A stretch of DNA of 64,000 nucleotides, taken from positions 1 to 64,000 of the forward strand of contig DASZUG010000021.1 of NCBI GenBank assembly GCA_035547755.1. Reading direction: 5' to 3'. The DNA is from Mesorhizobium_L sp035547755 (GTDB taxonomy: Bacteria; Pseudomonadota; Alphaproteobacteria; Rhizobiales; Rhizobiaceae). The notes below the pieces were generated by a model that saw nothing but the letters and a program-made list of their open reading frames with translations, did no database searches and had not been told where the DNA came from. The position numbers and the translations under genes were made by a program. Each line of letters begins with the position of its first letter. The stretch's first letter is position 1. Below, piece after piece: positions 1 to 7,907 of the stretch.

Positions 1-243
1 TATATAGAGGATTCTTCGAACATGCGGCTCGCCTGGAAGCCGCAAGCGAACGAAGTCTTCGCGCTGATGACGGCCTCAACGGCCGAAATGCTGCAATCGA
101 AGGGTGTGAAATTCCACGAATGGAAGATCCCGGTCGGCTTCGATGCCTCAGCTATTAAGGCAGGCGAAAGGCTTTGGCGGTTCGTCACCAGCTTCGCGAC
201 GACCAAGAACGACATCGAGGCGTTCGGACGCCTGATCGAATAA
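1..243 (+). CDS. Low-specificity L-threonine aldolase, C-terminal fragment (gene enters from the left edge)
   Basis: The reading frame is open from the first base of the window and ends at TAA 241-243, so only about the last 80 residues are visible and the internal ATG at 22 is not the true start. The visible text (KPQANEVF, then a GERLWRFVTSFATT segment) matches the small C-terminal domain of PLP-dependent low-specificity threonine aldolases, which split L-threonine or L-allo-threonine into glycine and acetaldehyde. The PLP lysine lies outside the window. The gene converges on hsp20, with a stem-loop between them. A related beta-eliminating lyase of the same fold is possible. Confidence 0.7.
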   Translation, partial: YIEDSSNMRLAWKPQANEVFALMTASTAEMLQSKGVKFHEWKIPVGFDASAIKAGERLWRFVTSFATTKNDIEAFGRLIE

Positions 244-256
244 AGCCCCAAACACA

Positions 257-280
257 GGTGGCGCCCCGAAGAGCGCCACC
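257..280. terminator. Stem-loop between convergent genes
   Basis: GGTGGCGC (257-264) pairs perfectly with GCGCCACC (273-280) around an 8-nt loop. It lies in the 63-bp gap between two convergent genes and could serve both. Neither strand has a U-run after the stem, so canonical intrinsic termination is uncertain. Confidence 0.4.
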
Positions 281-306
281 AGGGAAAGTGAAACGATAAC
301 CGCGCC

Positions 307-774
307 TTAGGCGGCGGCTTTCGCCTCGATCTGCTTGGAGTCCTTCTCGCCGGCCTTGATCGCGATCTTCCGGGGCTTCAACTCCTCGGGAATGTTGCGC
401 TTCAGATCGATGTGAAGCAGGCCGTTCTTCAATTCGGCGCCGTTCACCTCGACATGGTCCGCAAGCTGGAAGCGGCGCTCGAAAGCGCGCGACGCGATAC
501 CGCGATAGAGGAACTCGGCATCGTCCTTGTTCTCTTCCTCGGCCTTCTCGCCCTTCACGGTCAGGACGTTGCGGTGAGCCTCGATCGAGATTTCATCGTC
601 CGAGAAGCCGGCGACAGCCATCGAGATGCGATAGGCATTCTCGCCCGTCCGCTCGATATTATAGGGCGGATAGGTCTGCGCGCCCTCGGGCGTCGCAAGC
701 GAATCGAGCATCGTGAAAAGCCGGTCGAAACCGACGGTCGAGCGATAAAGAGGTGAAAAATCAACGTGACGCAT
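307..774 (-). CDS. Small heat-shock protein, Hsp20/IbpA family
   Basis: A 155-residue ATP-independent holdase that would bind unfolding proteins during heat stress in the cytoplasm. The N-terminal segment (FSPLYRSTVGFDRLFTMLD) and the phrase YPPYNIER before the domain are typical of the rhizobial class A IbpA group. The alpha-crystallin domain spans about residues 37-130 (AYRISMAVAGFSDDEI, LTVKGEK, FERRFQLADHVEV, GLLHIDL), followed by a charged Ala/Lys-rich tail. Expression appears to be doubly heat-controlled by the RpoH-type promoter at 883-911 and the ROSE-like leader at 775-830. The product family is clear. I did not assign a specific hsp letter because rhizobia carry several paralogues. 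Confidence 0.93.
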   Translation of the reverse strand: MRHVDFSPLYRSTVGFDRLFTMLDSLATPEGAQTYPPYNIERTGENAYRISMAVAGFSDDEISIEAHRNVLTVKGEKAEEENKDDAEFLYRGIASRAFERRFQLADHVEVNGAELKNGLLHIDLKRNIPEELKPRKIAIKAGEKDSKQIEAKAAA

Positions 775-830
775 GGTTCTGTTCTCCTGTCGAGCAACAT
801 GGGTTTGCGTTGAACGTCTGTGGAAACCCG
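775..830 (-). promoter_or_regulatory. ROSE-type RNA thermometer in the hsp20 leader
   Basis: On the minus strand the leader ends TTGCT-CGAC-AGGAGA just before the ATG. UUGCU (complement of 793-797) can pair with AGGA of the Shine-Dalgarno (complement of 784-787) with one bulged G, the hallmark of ROSE thermometers. Upstream, GGGTTT (complement of 824-829) pairs with AAACCC (complement of 801-806) as a preceding hairpin. ROSE elements mask the ribosome site at low temperature and melt on heating. The assignment rests on the motif and its position, not on folding software. Confidence 0.75.
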
Positions 831-882
831 TATCGGCGTTACCTCCGACGTCCGCGGCCCCGATATGGCGGCCGCAAGCCTG

Positions 883-911
883 ATTTGGGGGCTCGAAATC
901 CGCTTTTCAAG
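883..911 (-). promoter_or_regulatory. RpoH (sigma-32) type promoter for hsp20
   Basis: Read on the minus strand: -35 CTTGAA (906-911), a 15-nt spacer, then CCCCAAAT (883-890). This is close to the sigma-32 consensus CTTGAA / CCCCATnT. The implied transcript start leaves a leader of about 100 nt, the usual length for ROSE-controlled hsp20 genes. Confidence 0.7.
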
Positions 912-1246
912 ACGTTTTTCAGTTCAGATTGATACGCCAGAACTGACATCGGCGAGGCGAACTCCGCTGGGAAATGATGAATGCGGGATGAACCGTCGCT
1001 TCGGACTCCGTTCAGTCTGCAAGAGCTAGCGTCCTCTCAACATTCGCAATGCGGTCATCAGATCGCTAAGGTGTCGGCCGGGTGTAACGTCCCTTCCTCC
1101 CGGTTCGCCAGGGGCCGGAAGTCGCCTTGATGGCGCTTCCGGCTTCATCTTTTCAACCACGACATACGGCTTTTCCGGCCCCTTGTGTTTCCGGCCGAAA
1201 TTCCCACAAATGGGAAAATGGCAGCAGACAGATCGCAGCAGCGCCG
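912..1246. other. Intergenic stretch without a convincing gene
   Basis: This 335-bp stretch lies between the hsp20 promoter and the chosen hydrolase start. The hydrolase frame stays open upstream to 1127, but that translation (rich in Pro, Ser, His and Arg) does not look like hydrolase sequence. I see no convincing RNA gene or operator here. Confidence 0.4.
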
Positions 1247-2209
1247 ATGACCGACCTGCTTTTCACCGAGTCTAGCAACCCCGCGCCGGAAAATGCTTCG
1301 GCAGACTTCTTCACCGCCGATGATGGAAAACGGCTGCGCTACGCGCTCTTTCCGACGTCAACGCGGCCTTTTCGTGGAACAGTCATCCTCATTCAAGGCC
1401 GCAACGAATTCATCGAAAAATATTTCGAGACGATCCGCGATCTCGCGGCTGCCGGCTTCGATATCGCGACCTTCGACCTGCGCGGCCAAGGCCTTTCGGA
1501 CCGCCTCCTCAAAAACCACCGCCGCGGTCACGTCAGGCGCTTCGACGACTATGTCTCCGATCTCGAACGCTTTTTGCGGGACATCGTGCTGCCGGATTGC
1601 ACCGGGCCTTTCTATATGCTCGCCCATTCCACCGGCGGGCTGATCGCGCTTCTGGCCGCGCCGGTACTAAAGAACAGCATCGTTCGTATGGTTCTTTCCG
1701 CGCCCCTGCTCGGCCTTCATGGCGTTGCGCCAGGCATGCGCAATATACGCCGCCTCTCCGGCTTGATGCGTATGATCGGCGCGGGCGCCTTACCCATGAC
1801 ACGCGAAAGGCGCCGCGTACCGGACGACCCCTTTCGGGGGAACGTGCTGACCAGTGACCCGCTCCGCTTCGCTCGCAACAGCGCGATCACTGCCGCCCAT
1901 CCCGAACTGGGGCTCGGCGCGCCCTCGGCCGGATGGCTGCACGCGGTCTGTCTGGCCGCTGAAAAAGTGAGGCAAAGGGAGTTCGCCGCGCAGATCCACG
2001 TTCCGATTCTTTTCGTGGCGGCAGGCGCGGACAAGGTCGTCTCGACACGGGCGATCGAGGACTATTCAAGACGCCTGCGTTCCGGTTCGCTGCTGGTGAT
2101 CGATGGGGCGCGCCACGAAATCCTCCAGGAAGCCGATCTCTACCGTGAGCAGTTCCTGGCAGCCTTCAAGGCGTTCCTGCCTGAGGAGGAACCGCGCATT
2201 CCCGGTTGA
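1247..2209 (+). CDS. Alpha/beta hydrolase, lysophospholipase (PldB-like)
   Basis: A 320-residue serine hydrolase of the lysophospholipase/monoacylglycerol-lipase group, which cleaves acyl esters of glycerolipids. Motifs in order: the oxyanion region VILIQGRNEFIEKY near residue 50, FDLRGQGLSDR near 85, the nucleophile elbow AHSTGG with Ser128, VLFVAAGADKVVS carrying the acid, and GARHEILQE carrying the catalytic His close to the C-terminus. The start ATG at 1247 (MTDLLF) is preferred over the open extension to 1127 because homology-like sequence begins there, although no strong ribosome site is visible. It stands alone, convergent with the HisN-like gene. Confidence 0.85.
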   Translation: MTDLLFTESSNPAPENASADFFTADDGKRLRYALFPTSTRPFRGTVILIQGRNEFIEKYFETIRDLAAAGFDIATFDLRGQGLSDRLLKNHRRGHVRRFDDYVSDLERFLRDIVLPDCTGPFYMLAHSTGGLIALLAAPVLKNSIVRMVLSAPLLGLHGVAPGMRNIRRLSGLMRMIGAGALPMTRERRRVPDDPFRGNVLTSDPLRFARNSAITAAHPELGLGAPSAGWLHAVCLAAEKVRQREFAAQIHVPILFVAAGADKVVSTRAIEDYSRRLRSGSLLVIDGARHEILQEADLYREQFLAAFKAFLPEEEPRIPG

Positions 2210-2237
2210 AAATCTCTGCACGGACGCAAGCCGATTG

Positions 2238-3011
2238 TTATCCGCGAAGTATCGCACAGGCGGCGCGATGCAGTTCCGGCGTCGCTGCCGCGACGATGGC
2301 GCCACCGTTTTCCGCCGGGCCACCGTCCCATGCCGTGATGACGCCGCCGGCCATTTCGATGATCGGGATCAGCGCCACGATATCATAAGGCTGCAGACCG
2401 GTCTCGACCACGAGGTCGATGTTACCGGCCGCGACCATCGCATAGCCGTAGCAATCCGTGCCGTAGCGCGCGAGACGCACGCTTTTCTCCAGCCGCGCAT
2501 AGGCCTTGGCGGCGGGTCCCGCAAAAAGGGCCGGCGTCGTCGTGCAAAGCGTCGCGGCCGGCAGTTCCGTCGTTCCGCGCGTCGAAAGACGGCGCTGGCC
2601 GCCCGGGCCATCGTAAAAGGACTGGCTGGCTTCCGTATAGAAGATCTCGCGCGTGAAGGGCTGCGACATCATGCCGGCCACCGCGTCTCCATCCACCGTC
2701 AACCCGATGAGCGTGCCCCAGAGCGGAATGCCGGAGATGAAGGAGCGCGTTCCATCGATCGGATCGATGATCCAGCGGCGGGCGGTTTCCGGGTTTTCCA
2801 GCCCGTGCTCCTCGCCGAGAATGCCGTCATCCGGGAATTCGGACCGGATCGCCCGCCGGATGGCCTGTTCAGCCTCGCGGTCCGCCTCGGTAACTGGATC
2901 GAAGCCTCCGGCCAGCTTGTTGGCCACGCTGCCGGCCTGACGGAAGCGCGGCAGCGTTTCGGCTGCGGCGATCTCGGCAAGGCGGCGCATGAACGCGGCG
3001 CTGATTGTCAT
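2238..3011 (-). CDS. hisN: Inositol-monophosphatase-family phosphatase, histidinol-phosphatase-like
   Basis: A 257-residue Mg-dependent phosphatase of the IMPase superfamily. Metal-site motifs are present: FDPVTEADREAE, ILGEEHG, then WIIDPIDGTRSFISG with the central DPIDGT, and the late GGVITAWDGG. The phrases ISGIPLWGTLIGL and RYGTDCYGYAMVAAG fit the HisN-type histidinol-phosphatases of alphaproteobacteria, which perform the penultimate step of histidine synthesis. A broader inositol-phosphatase role cannot be excluded. Two ATGs lie in tandem (3012-3014 and 3009-3011). The ribosome site GGAGG just upstream gives better spacing to the second, which I used. Neighbours are a small RNA and an N-formylglutamate amidohydrolase. 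Confidence 0.85.
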   Translation of the reverse strand: MTISAAFMRRLAEIAAAETLPRFRQAGSVANKLAGGFDPVTEADREAEQAIRRAIRSEFPDDGILGEEHGLENPETARRWIIDPIDGTRSFISGIPLWGTLIGLTVDGDAVAGMMSQPFTREIFYTEASQSFYDGPGGQRRLSTRGTTELPAATLCTTTPALFAGPAAKAYARLEKSVRLARYGTDCYGYAMVAAGNIDLVVETGLQPYDIVALIPIIEMAGGVITAWDGGPAENGGAIVAAATPELHRAACAILRG

Positions 3012-3066
3012 CATCCCTCCAGAAGCGAGTGTGAGTTCATGAATCCAGACAGTTGCTTGAACCAAG

Positions 3067-3095
3067 TTGACATCTTGTGCAATGCAACATAAATT
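3067..3095 (+). promoter_or_regulatory. Sigma-70 promoter of the small RNA
   Basis: TTGACA (3067-3072), exactly 17 bp, then TAAATT (3090-3095). The expected transcript start is about 3101-3103. No protein gene follows on this strand before the terminator at 3154-3182, so the promoter appears dedicated to a non-coding transcript. Confidence 0.75.
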
Positions 3096-3100
3096 TCGTG

Positions 3101-3182
3101 ACGAACAGGGTTTCCTGTTCATGCCCTCCTTGGGCGTTTCCTCCCTAGACTTCGACCGCGCCCGAGGGCGCGGTCTTTTTTT
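3101..3182 (+). ncRNA. mmgR: Alpha-r8 / MmgR-like trans-acting small RNA
   Basis: An independent transcription unit of about 82 nt in the gap between the HisN-like and N-formylglutamate amidohydrolase genes, opposite in strand to both. Visible structure: hairpin GAACAGG-GTTT-CCTGTTC (3103-3120); an unpaired pyrimidine-rich stretch with CCTCCTT (3125-3131) and CCTCCC (3140-3145), both complementary to Shine-Dalgarno sequences; then a strong intrinsic terminator. This layout and the TTGGGCGTTTCCTCCC core match what I recall of the alpha-r8 family (MmgR in Sinorhizobium meliloti, linked to polyhydroxybutyrate control), as does the flanking synteny. The family name is from memory. The promoter, hairpins and terminator are seen directly. 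Confidence 0.72.
3154..3182 (+). terminator. Rho-independent terminator of the small RNA
   Basis: GACCGCGCC (3154-3162) pairs with GGCGCGGTC (3167-3175) around the loop CGAG, followed by seven T (3176-3182). It has the U-run only for plus-strand transcription. Confidence 0.9.
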
Positions 3183-3217
3183 CGGCATCTTTCAGGAGCC
3201 GCGCCCTGGGGCGGCAC

Positions 3218-4108
3218 TCATTCGGCAGCGAGCGGCAGCGCCGGAAAGAGTTCGCCTTCGAGTTCGATCAAAGCCGCACAGAATGTCGACAGATCTTTCG
3301 CCAGAGCGAAAAACCCGTCACTCTTCTGATAGGTGCGCTCGTTCATGTAGAGGCTGCGGCTGACCTCGATTTGAAGTGCGTTCAATCCCTGCCGTGGTCG
3401 TCCGTAATGCTCGGTGATAAAGCCGCCGGCATAAGGCCGGTTGTGAGCAACCTTATATCCCATCCGCGTCAAAAGACCGACCACGCATTCCGTCAGACCC
3501 GGAACGCAGGACGCGCCGAACCTGTCGCCGACGATAAAGTCGGCGCGAAGCGCGCCCTCGCCCGCGCGAACGCTGCCGGGCATGGAATGACAATCGATCA
3601 GGATAGCGTGGCCGAATCTCTCCCGCGTCGCGATCAGCAGCCGGGACAATTCCGCGTGATATGGCTTATAAGCACAGTCGATCCGCCCGATTGCTTCCGA
3701 CAGCGGCAGACGCCCCTCATAGATTTCCTGCCCCTCGCCGACGATGCGGGGCAACGCGCCCAACCCGCCCGCCACGCGCGGAGAGCGTATATTGGCGAAG
3801 GGCGGCAGCGGCTCCCGGAACATGCGCGGATCGAGTTCCCACGGCTCGCGGTTGACGTCGAGATAGGCGCGTGGGAAATGCGCCATCACCATCGCGGCCC
3901 CCTGGGTGACCGCACCGGCGAACAGTTCATCCACGAAACAGTCTTCCGAGCGACGGATGGCATTCCGGTCCAGCCTGCTCATGGCCAGAAAGCGTCGCGG
4001 ATAGTAATTGCCGCTATGCGGAGAATTGAAAACGAAGGGAACGCTTTGCCCGGCTTCCCCGGCGAGAGCGTAAGGCGCTTGCTCAGCGAAGTCGTCGCTG
4101 GGTGTCAT
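3218..4108 (-). CDS. N-formylglutamate amidohydrolase family protein
   Basis: A 296-residue zinc amidohydrolase of the N-formylglutamate deformylase family, whose best-known member releases formate from N-formyl-L-glutamate in histidine degradation. Motifs: VPFVFNSPHSGNYYP at about residue 25 (metal-binding His of the SPHSG element), YLDVNREPWELD, ILIDCHSMPG with a second metal ligand, and ITEHYGRPRQGLNALQIEVSRSLYM toward the C-terminus. The start ATG at 4106-4108 (MTPSDD) is chosen because the upstream extension to 4216 is unlike the family. No hut genes are adjacent, so the real substrate may differ. A distant second family member lies at 40240-41085. Confidence 0.85.
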   Translation of the reverse strand: MTPSDDFAEQAPYALAGEAGQSVPFVFNSPHSGNYYPRRFLAMSRLDRNAIRRSEDCFVDELFAGAVTQGAAMVMAHFPRAYLDVNREPWELDPRMFREPLPPFANIRSPRVAGGLGALPRIVGEGQEIYEGRLPLSEAIGRIDCAYKPYHAELSRLLIATRERFGHAILIDCHSMPGSVRAGEGALRADFIVGDRFGASCVPGLTECVVGLLTRMGYKVAHNRPYAGGFITEHYGRPRQGLNALQIEVSRSLYMNERTYQKSDGFFALAKDLSTFCAALIELEGELFPALPLAAE

Positions 4109-4429
4109 GAGGGAATACCACGCACTATCAAACGTCTTCACCAACGCATTTCCTGCAGCGTTGAGCAGCTTTGAACGGATAGTACGCGAAAAACAACTGA
4201 CCAATCCACGCCGCATAAACTCCTGTCTTCAAGGCATGCTCCCAACACGCCACGTTTTGATCACCGTGCCATTCGAGCCGAATTCTGTCCAGTGCGGCAG
4301 GTATCGACAAGAGAACGGAAAATGGCTGCAACCCACGACATTCACTTGATGTTTACCCTCCAAACTTCATATAAGGCCGGGTGGGTGACGGCATTTCTCA
4401 ATGGCCGCCAATTGATTCGGACGGGATCG

Positions 4430-4792
4430 ATGGCTCGGATTCTCCTTGCTGAAGACGATGAAGATATGCGCCGTTTTCTGGTCAAGGCGCTGGAACGCGC
4501 CGGATACGACGTGACGGATTTCGACAATGGCGCAAGCGCTTACGAAAGATTGCGGGAAGAACCTTTTTCCCTGCTCCTGACGGATATCGTCATGCCGGAA
4601 ATGGACGGCATCGAGTTGGCCCGCCGCGCGACCGAGATCGATCCGGATTTGAAGGTGATGTTCATCACCGGCTTCGCAGCCGTCGCGCTCAATCCGGATT
4701 CGAACGCGCCCCGCGACGCCAAGGTTCTGTCGAAACCCTTTCACCTGCGCGACCTCGTCAATGAGGTCGAGAAGATGCTTCAGGCCGCATAG
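4430..4792 (+). CDS. cpdR: Single-domain response regulator CpdR
   Basis: A 120-residue stand-alone receiver domain. CpdR controls polar localisation of the ClpXP protease and so cell-cycle proteolysis in alphaproteobacteria. It is phosphorylated through the CckA-ChpT phosphorelay. Seen: the acidic pocket LLAEDDEDMRRFL, phospho-acceptor Asp52 in LLLTDIVMPEMDG, the Thr of MFITGFAAVAL, and the Lys of LSKPFHLRDLV. The GFAAVALN and SKPFHLRDLV phrases are near-diagnostic for CpdR. There is no output domain. The start at 4430 (MARILLAEDD) is preferred over the upstream frame to 4292, which lacks receiver-like sequence. Confidence 0.95.
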   Translation: MARILLAEDDEDMRRFLVKALERAGYDVTDFDNGASAYERLREEPFSLLLTDIVMPEMDGIELARRATEIDPDLKVMFITGFAAVALNPDSNAPRDAKVLSKPFHLRDLVNEVEKMLQAA

Positions 4793-5002
4793 AAGAGCGC
4801 CGCCGAAAGCGCGTTTTCCGATATGCGTCTCAAGGCGCCTCCCGCCTGAGATGTCGGCACTCTTCCTCCCGCGCGGTAAGCTTGCGCTCCATTTTTGAAG
4901 CTTCGCCGGCAACGCGGACCTGCCACGGAAATCCCCGTCGCAAATTGATGCCTGCCGCTATTGACGGAACCCGCAGATGTGTGGTGTATGCGCGCCGCAG
5001 AT

Positions 5003-5077
<75 letters not shown>

Positions 5078-5225
5078 TCTGTTTCAATGATTTAGTAGAA
5101 ATCCACTACTCTTCCGACAGAACTTTATGGATGGCCGCAGGTAAGCGGCAGGCCTGCCTCGCCATCGCGTACTCTATCCGCCGCTTCCGTCGCAACCCGT
5201 TACGGCATTGAGCGCCGGGACCGAG

Positions 5226-5242
5226 TGTTCTATTCCAGAACA
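5226..5242. promoter_or_regulatory. Palindromic operator candidate upstream of the hydroxyacid dehydrogenase operon
   Basis: TGTTCT-ATTCC-AGAACA is a perfect 6+6 inverted repeat 29 bp before the start codon and directly before a -10-like TAAAAT (5245-5250). The position suits a repressor site. No regulator gene is adjacent, so the cognate protein is unknown. Confidence 0.45.
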
Positions 5243-5271
5243 GATAAAATCTTACGCGGGAGGAAGCAGGG

Positions 5272-6258
5272 ATGACGCTACGCTGTGCCATTCTCGACGA
5301 CTATCAGGATGTGGCGCTCACTTTGGCGGACTGGCCGAAGCTTGCCGGCGTCGAGGTCGAGCGCTTCACGACCCCAATCGCCGATGAGGCGAAGCTCGCG
5401 GAAACGCTGAAGGGTTTCGCCGTCATCGTCGCCATGCGCGAGCGCACGCCTTTCCGCGAAAGCCTGCTGTCGCGCCTGCCCGACCTTCGCCTGCTCATCA
5501 CGACCGGGATGCGCAATGCCTCGATCGAGATGGACGCGGCGGCACAACAGGGCGTTCTTGTCTGCGGAACCGGCGCCATCGGCAGCCCGGCTGCGGAATT
5601 GACATGGGGACTGCTGCTCGCGCTTGTCCGCCATATTCCGAAGGAGACACGGAATTTCCGCGACGGCGGCGGTAAATGGCAGTTGACGCTGGGCAATGGC
5701 CTCGAAGGCAAGACGCTCGGCATTGTCGGCCTTGGCAAGCTCGGGACTATGGTCGCGCGCTACGGGCTCGCCTTCGGCATGGACGTCGTCGCGTGGTCGC
5801 GCAGCAACACGCCGGAAAAGAGCCGGGCGCTCGGCATCGGCTTTGCGACCACGCTCGACGATCTCCTGAAGAAATCCGACGTGGTTAGTCTTCACCTCGT
5901 GTTGAATGCGGAAACACGAGGTATTTTGGGCGAGCGCGAGCTTGGTTTGATGAAAAGGGGCGCGCTCCTGATCAACACCTCGCGCGGCCCGCTGATCGAT
6001 GAGAAAGCGCTGATCGCCTCACTTCGAAATGGACAACTCGGCGGTGCCGGGCTCGATGTCTTCGACCACGAGCCGCTGCCCCGCGATCATCCGTTCCGCA
6101 CGCTATCAAATGTCGTTGCGACGCCGCATCTCGGTTATGTGACGGAGGAGAATTACCGCGTCTATTTCAATGACGCGGTGGAGGATATCGCGGCATGGCG
6201 CGCGGGCGAGCCGGTACGGGTGCTGAACAAGCCCGCGCACGGGGGTAAAGCATCATGA
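5272..6258 (+). CDS. D-isomer-specific 2-hydroxyacid dehydrogenase family protein
   Basis: A 328-residue NAD(P)-dependent oxidoreductase that interconverts 2-hydroxy acids and 2-oxo acids. The N-terminal substrate-binding half is followed by a Rossmann fold with GIVGLGKLG (about residues 145-153). The catalytic Arg is in LINTSRGPLID, the Glu in FDHEPLP and the His in ATPHLGYVT. It resembles the SerA/hydroxypyruvate-reductase superfamily but lacks a regulatory ACT domain. The ATG is preceded by GGAGGA. It overlaps the downstream GMC oxidoreductase by 4 bp, so the two are co-translated. The actual substrate cannot be read from sequence. Confidence 0.9.
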   Translation: MTLRCAILDDYQDVALTLADWPKLAGVEVERFTTPIADEAKLAETLKGFAVIVAMRERTPFRESLLSRLPDLRLLITTGMRNASIEMDAAAQQGVLVCGTGAIGSPAAELTWGLLLALVRHIPKETRNFRDGGGKWQLTLGNGLEGKTLGIVGLGKLGTMVARYGLAFGMDVVAWSRSNTPEKSRALGIGFATTLDDLLKKSDVVSLHLVLNAETRGILGERELGLMKRGALLINTSRGPLIDEKALIASLRNGQLGGAGLDVFDHEPLPRDHPFRTLSNVVATPHLGYVTEENYRVYFNDAVEDIAAWRAGEPVRVLNKPAHGGKAS

Positions 6259-7868
6259 CGGACCGGCAGAGCGTCGGGGAATATGACTATATCATCGTTG
6301 GCGCGGGATCTGCCGGCTGCGTTCTCGCCAACCGCTTGTCGGCCGACCCGAAAAACCGCGTGCTCGTCCTCGAAGCGGGAACCCGCGACAGCTGGCACTG
6401 GATCCATATCCCGATCGGCTATCTCTATTGCATGGGCAATCCGCGCACGGACTGGATGATGCGCACGGAGCCCGATGCCGGCCTGAATGGCCGCAGCCTC
6501 GCCTATCCGCGCGGCAAGGTGCTGGGCGGCTGCTCCTCCATCAACGGCATGATCTATATGCGCGGCCAGGCGAACGACTATGACGGCTGGCGCCAGCAGG
6601 GCAATGTCGGCTGGGGCTGGGACGATGTCCTGCCCTATTTCCTGAAATCCGAGGACAATTGGCGCGGCAAGACCGAACTCCACAGCGCCGGCGGAGAATG
6701 GCGCGTGGAAAAGCAGCGCCTTTCCTGGGAACTCCTCGACAGTTTCCGTGAGGCCGCCGAGGAATTGGGCATTCCGCGCACGGACGATTTCAACAAGGGC
6801 ACCAATGAAGGCTCCGGCTATTTCGAGGTCAACCAGAGGCGCGGCATCCGCTGGAGCACGGCCAAGGCTTTCCTGCGCCCTGCCCTTTCCAGGCCCAATC
6901 TGCGCCTCCTCACCGGCGCGATGACTGAAAGGCTGATGATCGAGAATGGGCGCGCTACCGGCGTCGAATTCAGCCGCGCCGGGCGTCCTTCGTCGGCGTC
7001 CGCGCGCGGCGAAGTGATCCTGGCGGCGGGCGCGATCAACTCGCCCAAGATCCTGGAGTTGTCCGGCATCGGCAATGCCGAAACCCTGCAAGGGCTTGGC
7101 ATCCCCGTCCGGAAGGAACTCCCCGGCGTCGGCGGCAATCTCCAGGACCATCTTCAGATCAGAACCGTCTACAAGGTCAAGAACGCCAAGACGCTCAACC
7201 AGCGCGTCAACAGTATTTTCGGCAAGGCCGGGCTGGGACTGGAATATCTGCTCTTCCGCAGCGGCCCACTCTCCATGGCGCCAAGCCAGCTCGGCATATT
7301 CACGAGGAGCGACCCGCGCCTCGAAACGCCCGACCTGGAATATCACGTCCAGCCTCTCTCGACCGACAAGCTCGGCGACCCGCTGCATCTCTTTCCGGCC
7401 GTCACCGCATCGGTCTGCAATCTGCGGCCCGAGAGCCGCGGCACGGTCCATATGGCGAAGCCCGACGTCGCCGCCCATCCGGAAATCCGGCCGAACTATC
7501 TCTCGACGCAAGGCGATCGTTCCGTCGCCATCCGGTCCCTTCGGCTGACGCGCGAATTGATGCGCACCAAGGCGCTGGCAAAATTCGCGCCGGAAGAAAT
7601 GCTGCCGGGGCTTGAATTCGACAGCGACGAGGATTTGGCGAAAAAGGCCGGCGACATCGGCACGACCATCTTCCATCCCGTCGGCACCGCCAAGATGGGC
7701 AGTGATCCGCTTTCCGTCGTCGATGCCCGGCTGCGCGTCCATGGCCTGGAGCGCCTGCGCGTCGTCGATGCCTCGATCATGCCGACGATCACGTCGGGCA
7801 ACACCAATTCGCCGGTCATCATGATCGCGGAGAAGGCGTCGGAAATGATCCTCGCCGACGCGCGGTAA
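6255..7868 (+). CDS. GMC family FAD-dependent oxidoreductase (alcohol/choline dehydrogenase-like)
   Basis: A 537-residue flavoenzyme of the glucose-methanol-choline family. The dinucleotide motif is VGAGSAGCVLANRL near residue 16, with the glutamate of LVLEAG. GMC signature 1 is PRGKVLGGCSSINGMIYMRG near 85, signature 2 is AAGAINSPKILELSGIG near 255, and the catalytic His lies in FHPVGTAKMG near 475, followed by VDASIMPTITSGNTNSP. The family oxidises primary or secondary alcohols. Many alphaproteobacterial members are loosely labelled choline dehydrogenase. Coupling to a hydroxyacid dehydrogenase suggests an alcohol-to-oxoacid route. The start overlaps the previous stop (ATGA). Confidence 0.9.
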   Translation: MTDRQSVGEYDYIIVGAGSAGCVLANRLSADPKNRVLVLEAGTRDSWHWIHIPIGYLYCMGNPRTDWMMRTEPDAGLNGRSLAYPRGKVLGGCSSINGMIYMRGQANDYDGWRQQGNVGWGWDDVLPYFLKSEDNWRGKTELHSAGGEWRVEKQRLSWELLDSFREAAEELGIPRTDDFNKGTNEGSGYFEVNQRRGIRWSTAKAFLRPALSRPNLRLLTGAMTERLMIENGRATGVEFSRAGRPSSASARGEVILAAGAINSPKILELSGIGNAETLQGLGIPVRKELPGVGGNLQDHLQIRTVYKVKNAKTLNQRVNSIFGKAGLGLEYLLFRSGPLSMAPSQLGIFTRSDPRLETPDLEYHVQPLSTDKLGDPLHLFPAVTASVCNLRPESRGTVHMAKPDVAAHPEIRPNYLSTQGDRSVAIRSLRLTRELMRTKALAKFAPEEMLPGLEFDSDEDLAKKAGDIGTTIFHPVGTAKMGSDPLSVVDARLRVHGLERLRVVDASIMPTITSGNTNSPVIMIAEKASEMILADAR

Positions 7869-7907
7869 GTACATCCACGACGGTCTGCGCGGATGCCCTT
7901 CGCGTCG

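Noticed and set aside
820..1029. 69-codon frame upstream of the hydrolase
   Set aside because: It lies antisense to the hsp20 leader and promoter, with no ribosome site or recognisable sequence.
4826..4851. Possible terminator after cpdR (TCTCAAGGCG / CGCCTGAGA)
   Set aside because: The stem has a bulge and no U-run follows, so I did not call it.
6162..7874. 570-codon open frame antisense to the GMC oxidoreductase gene
   Set aside because: It mirrors a clearly conserved gene, its translation has no family motifs, and long antisense frames are expected in GC-rich DNA with strong third-position bias.
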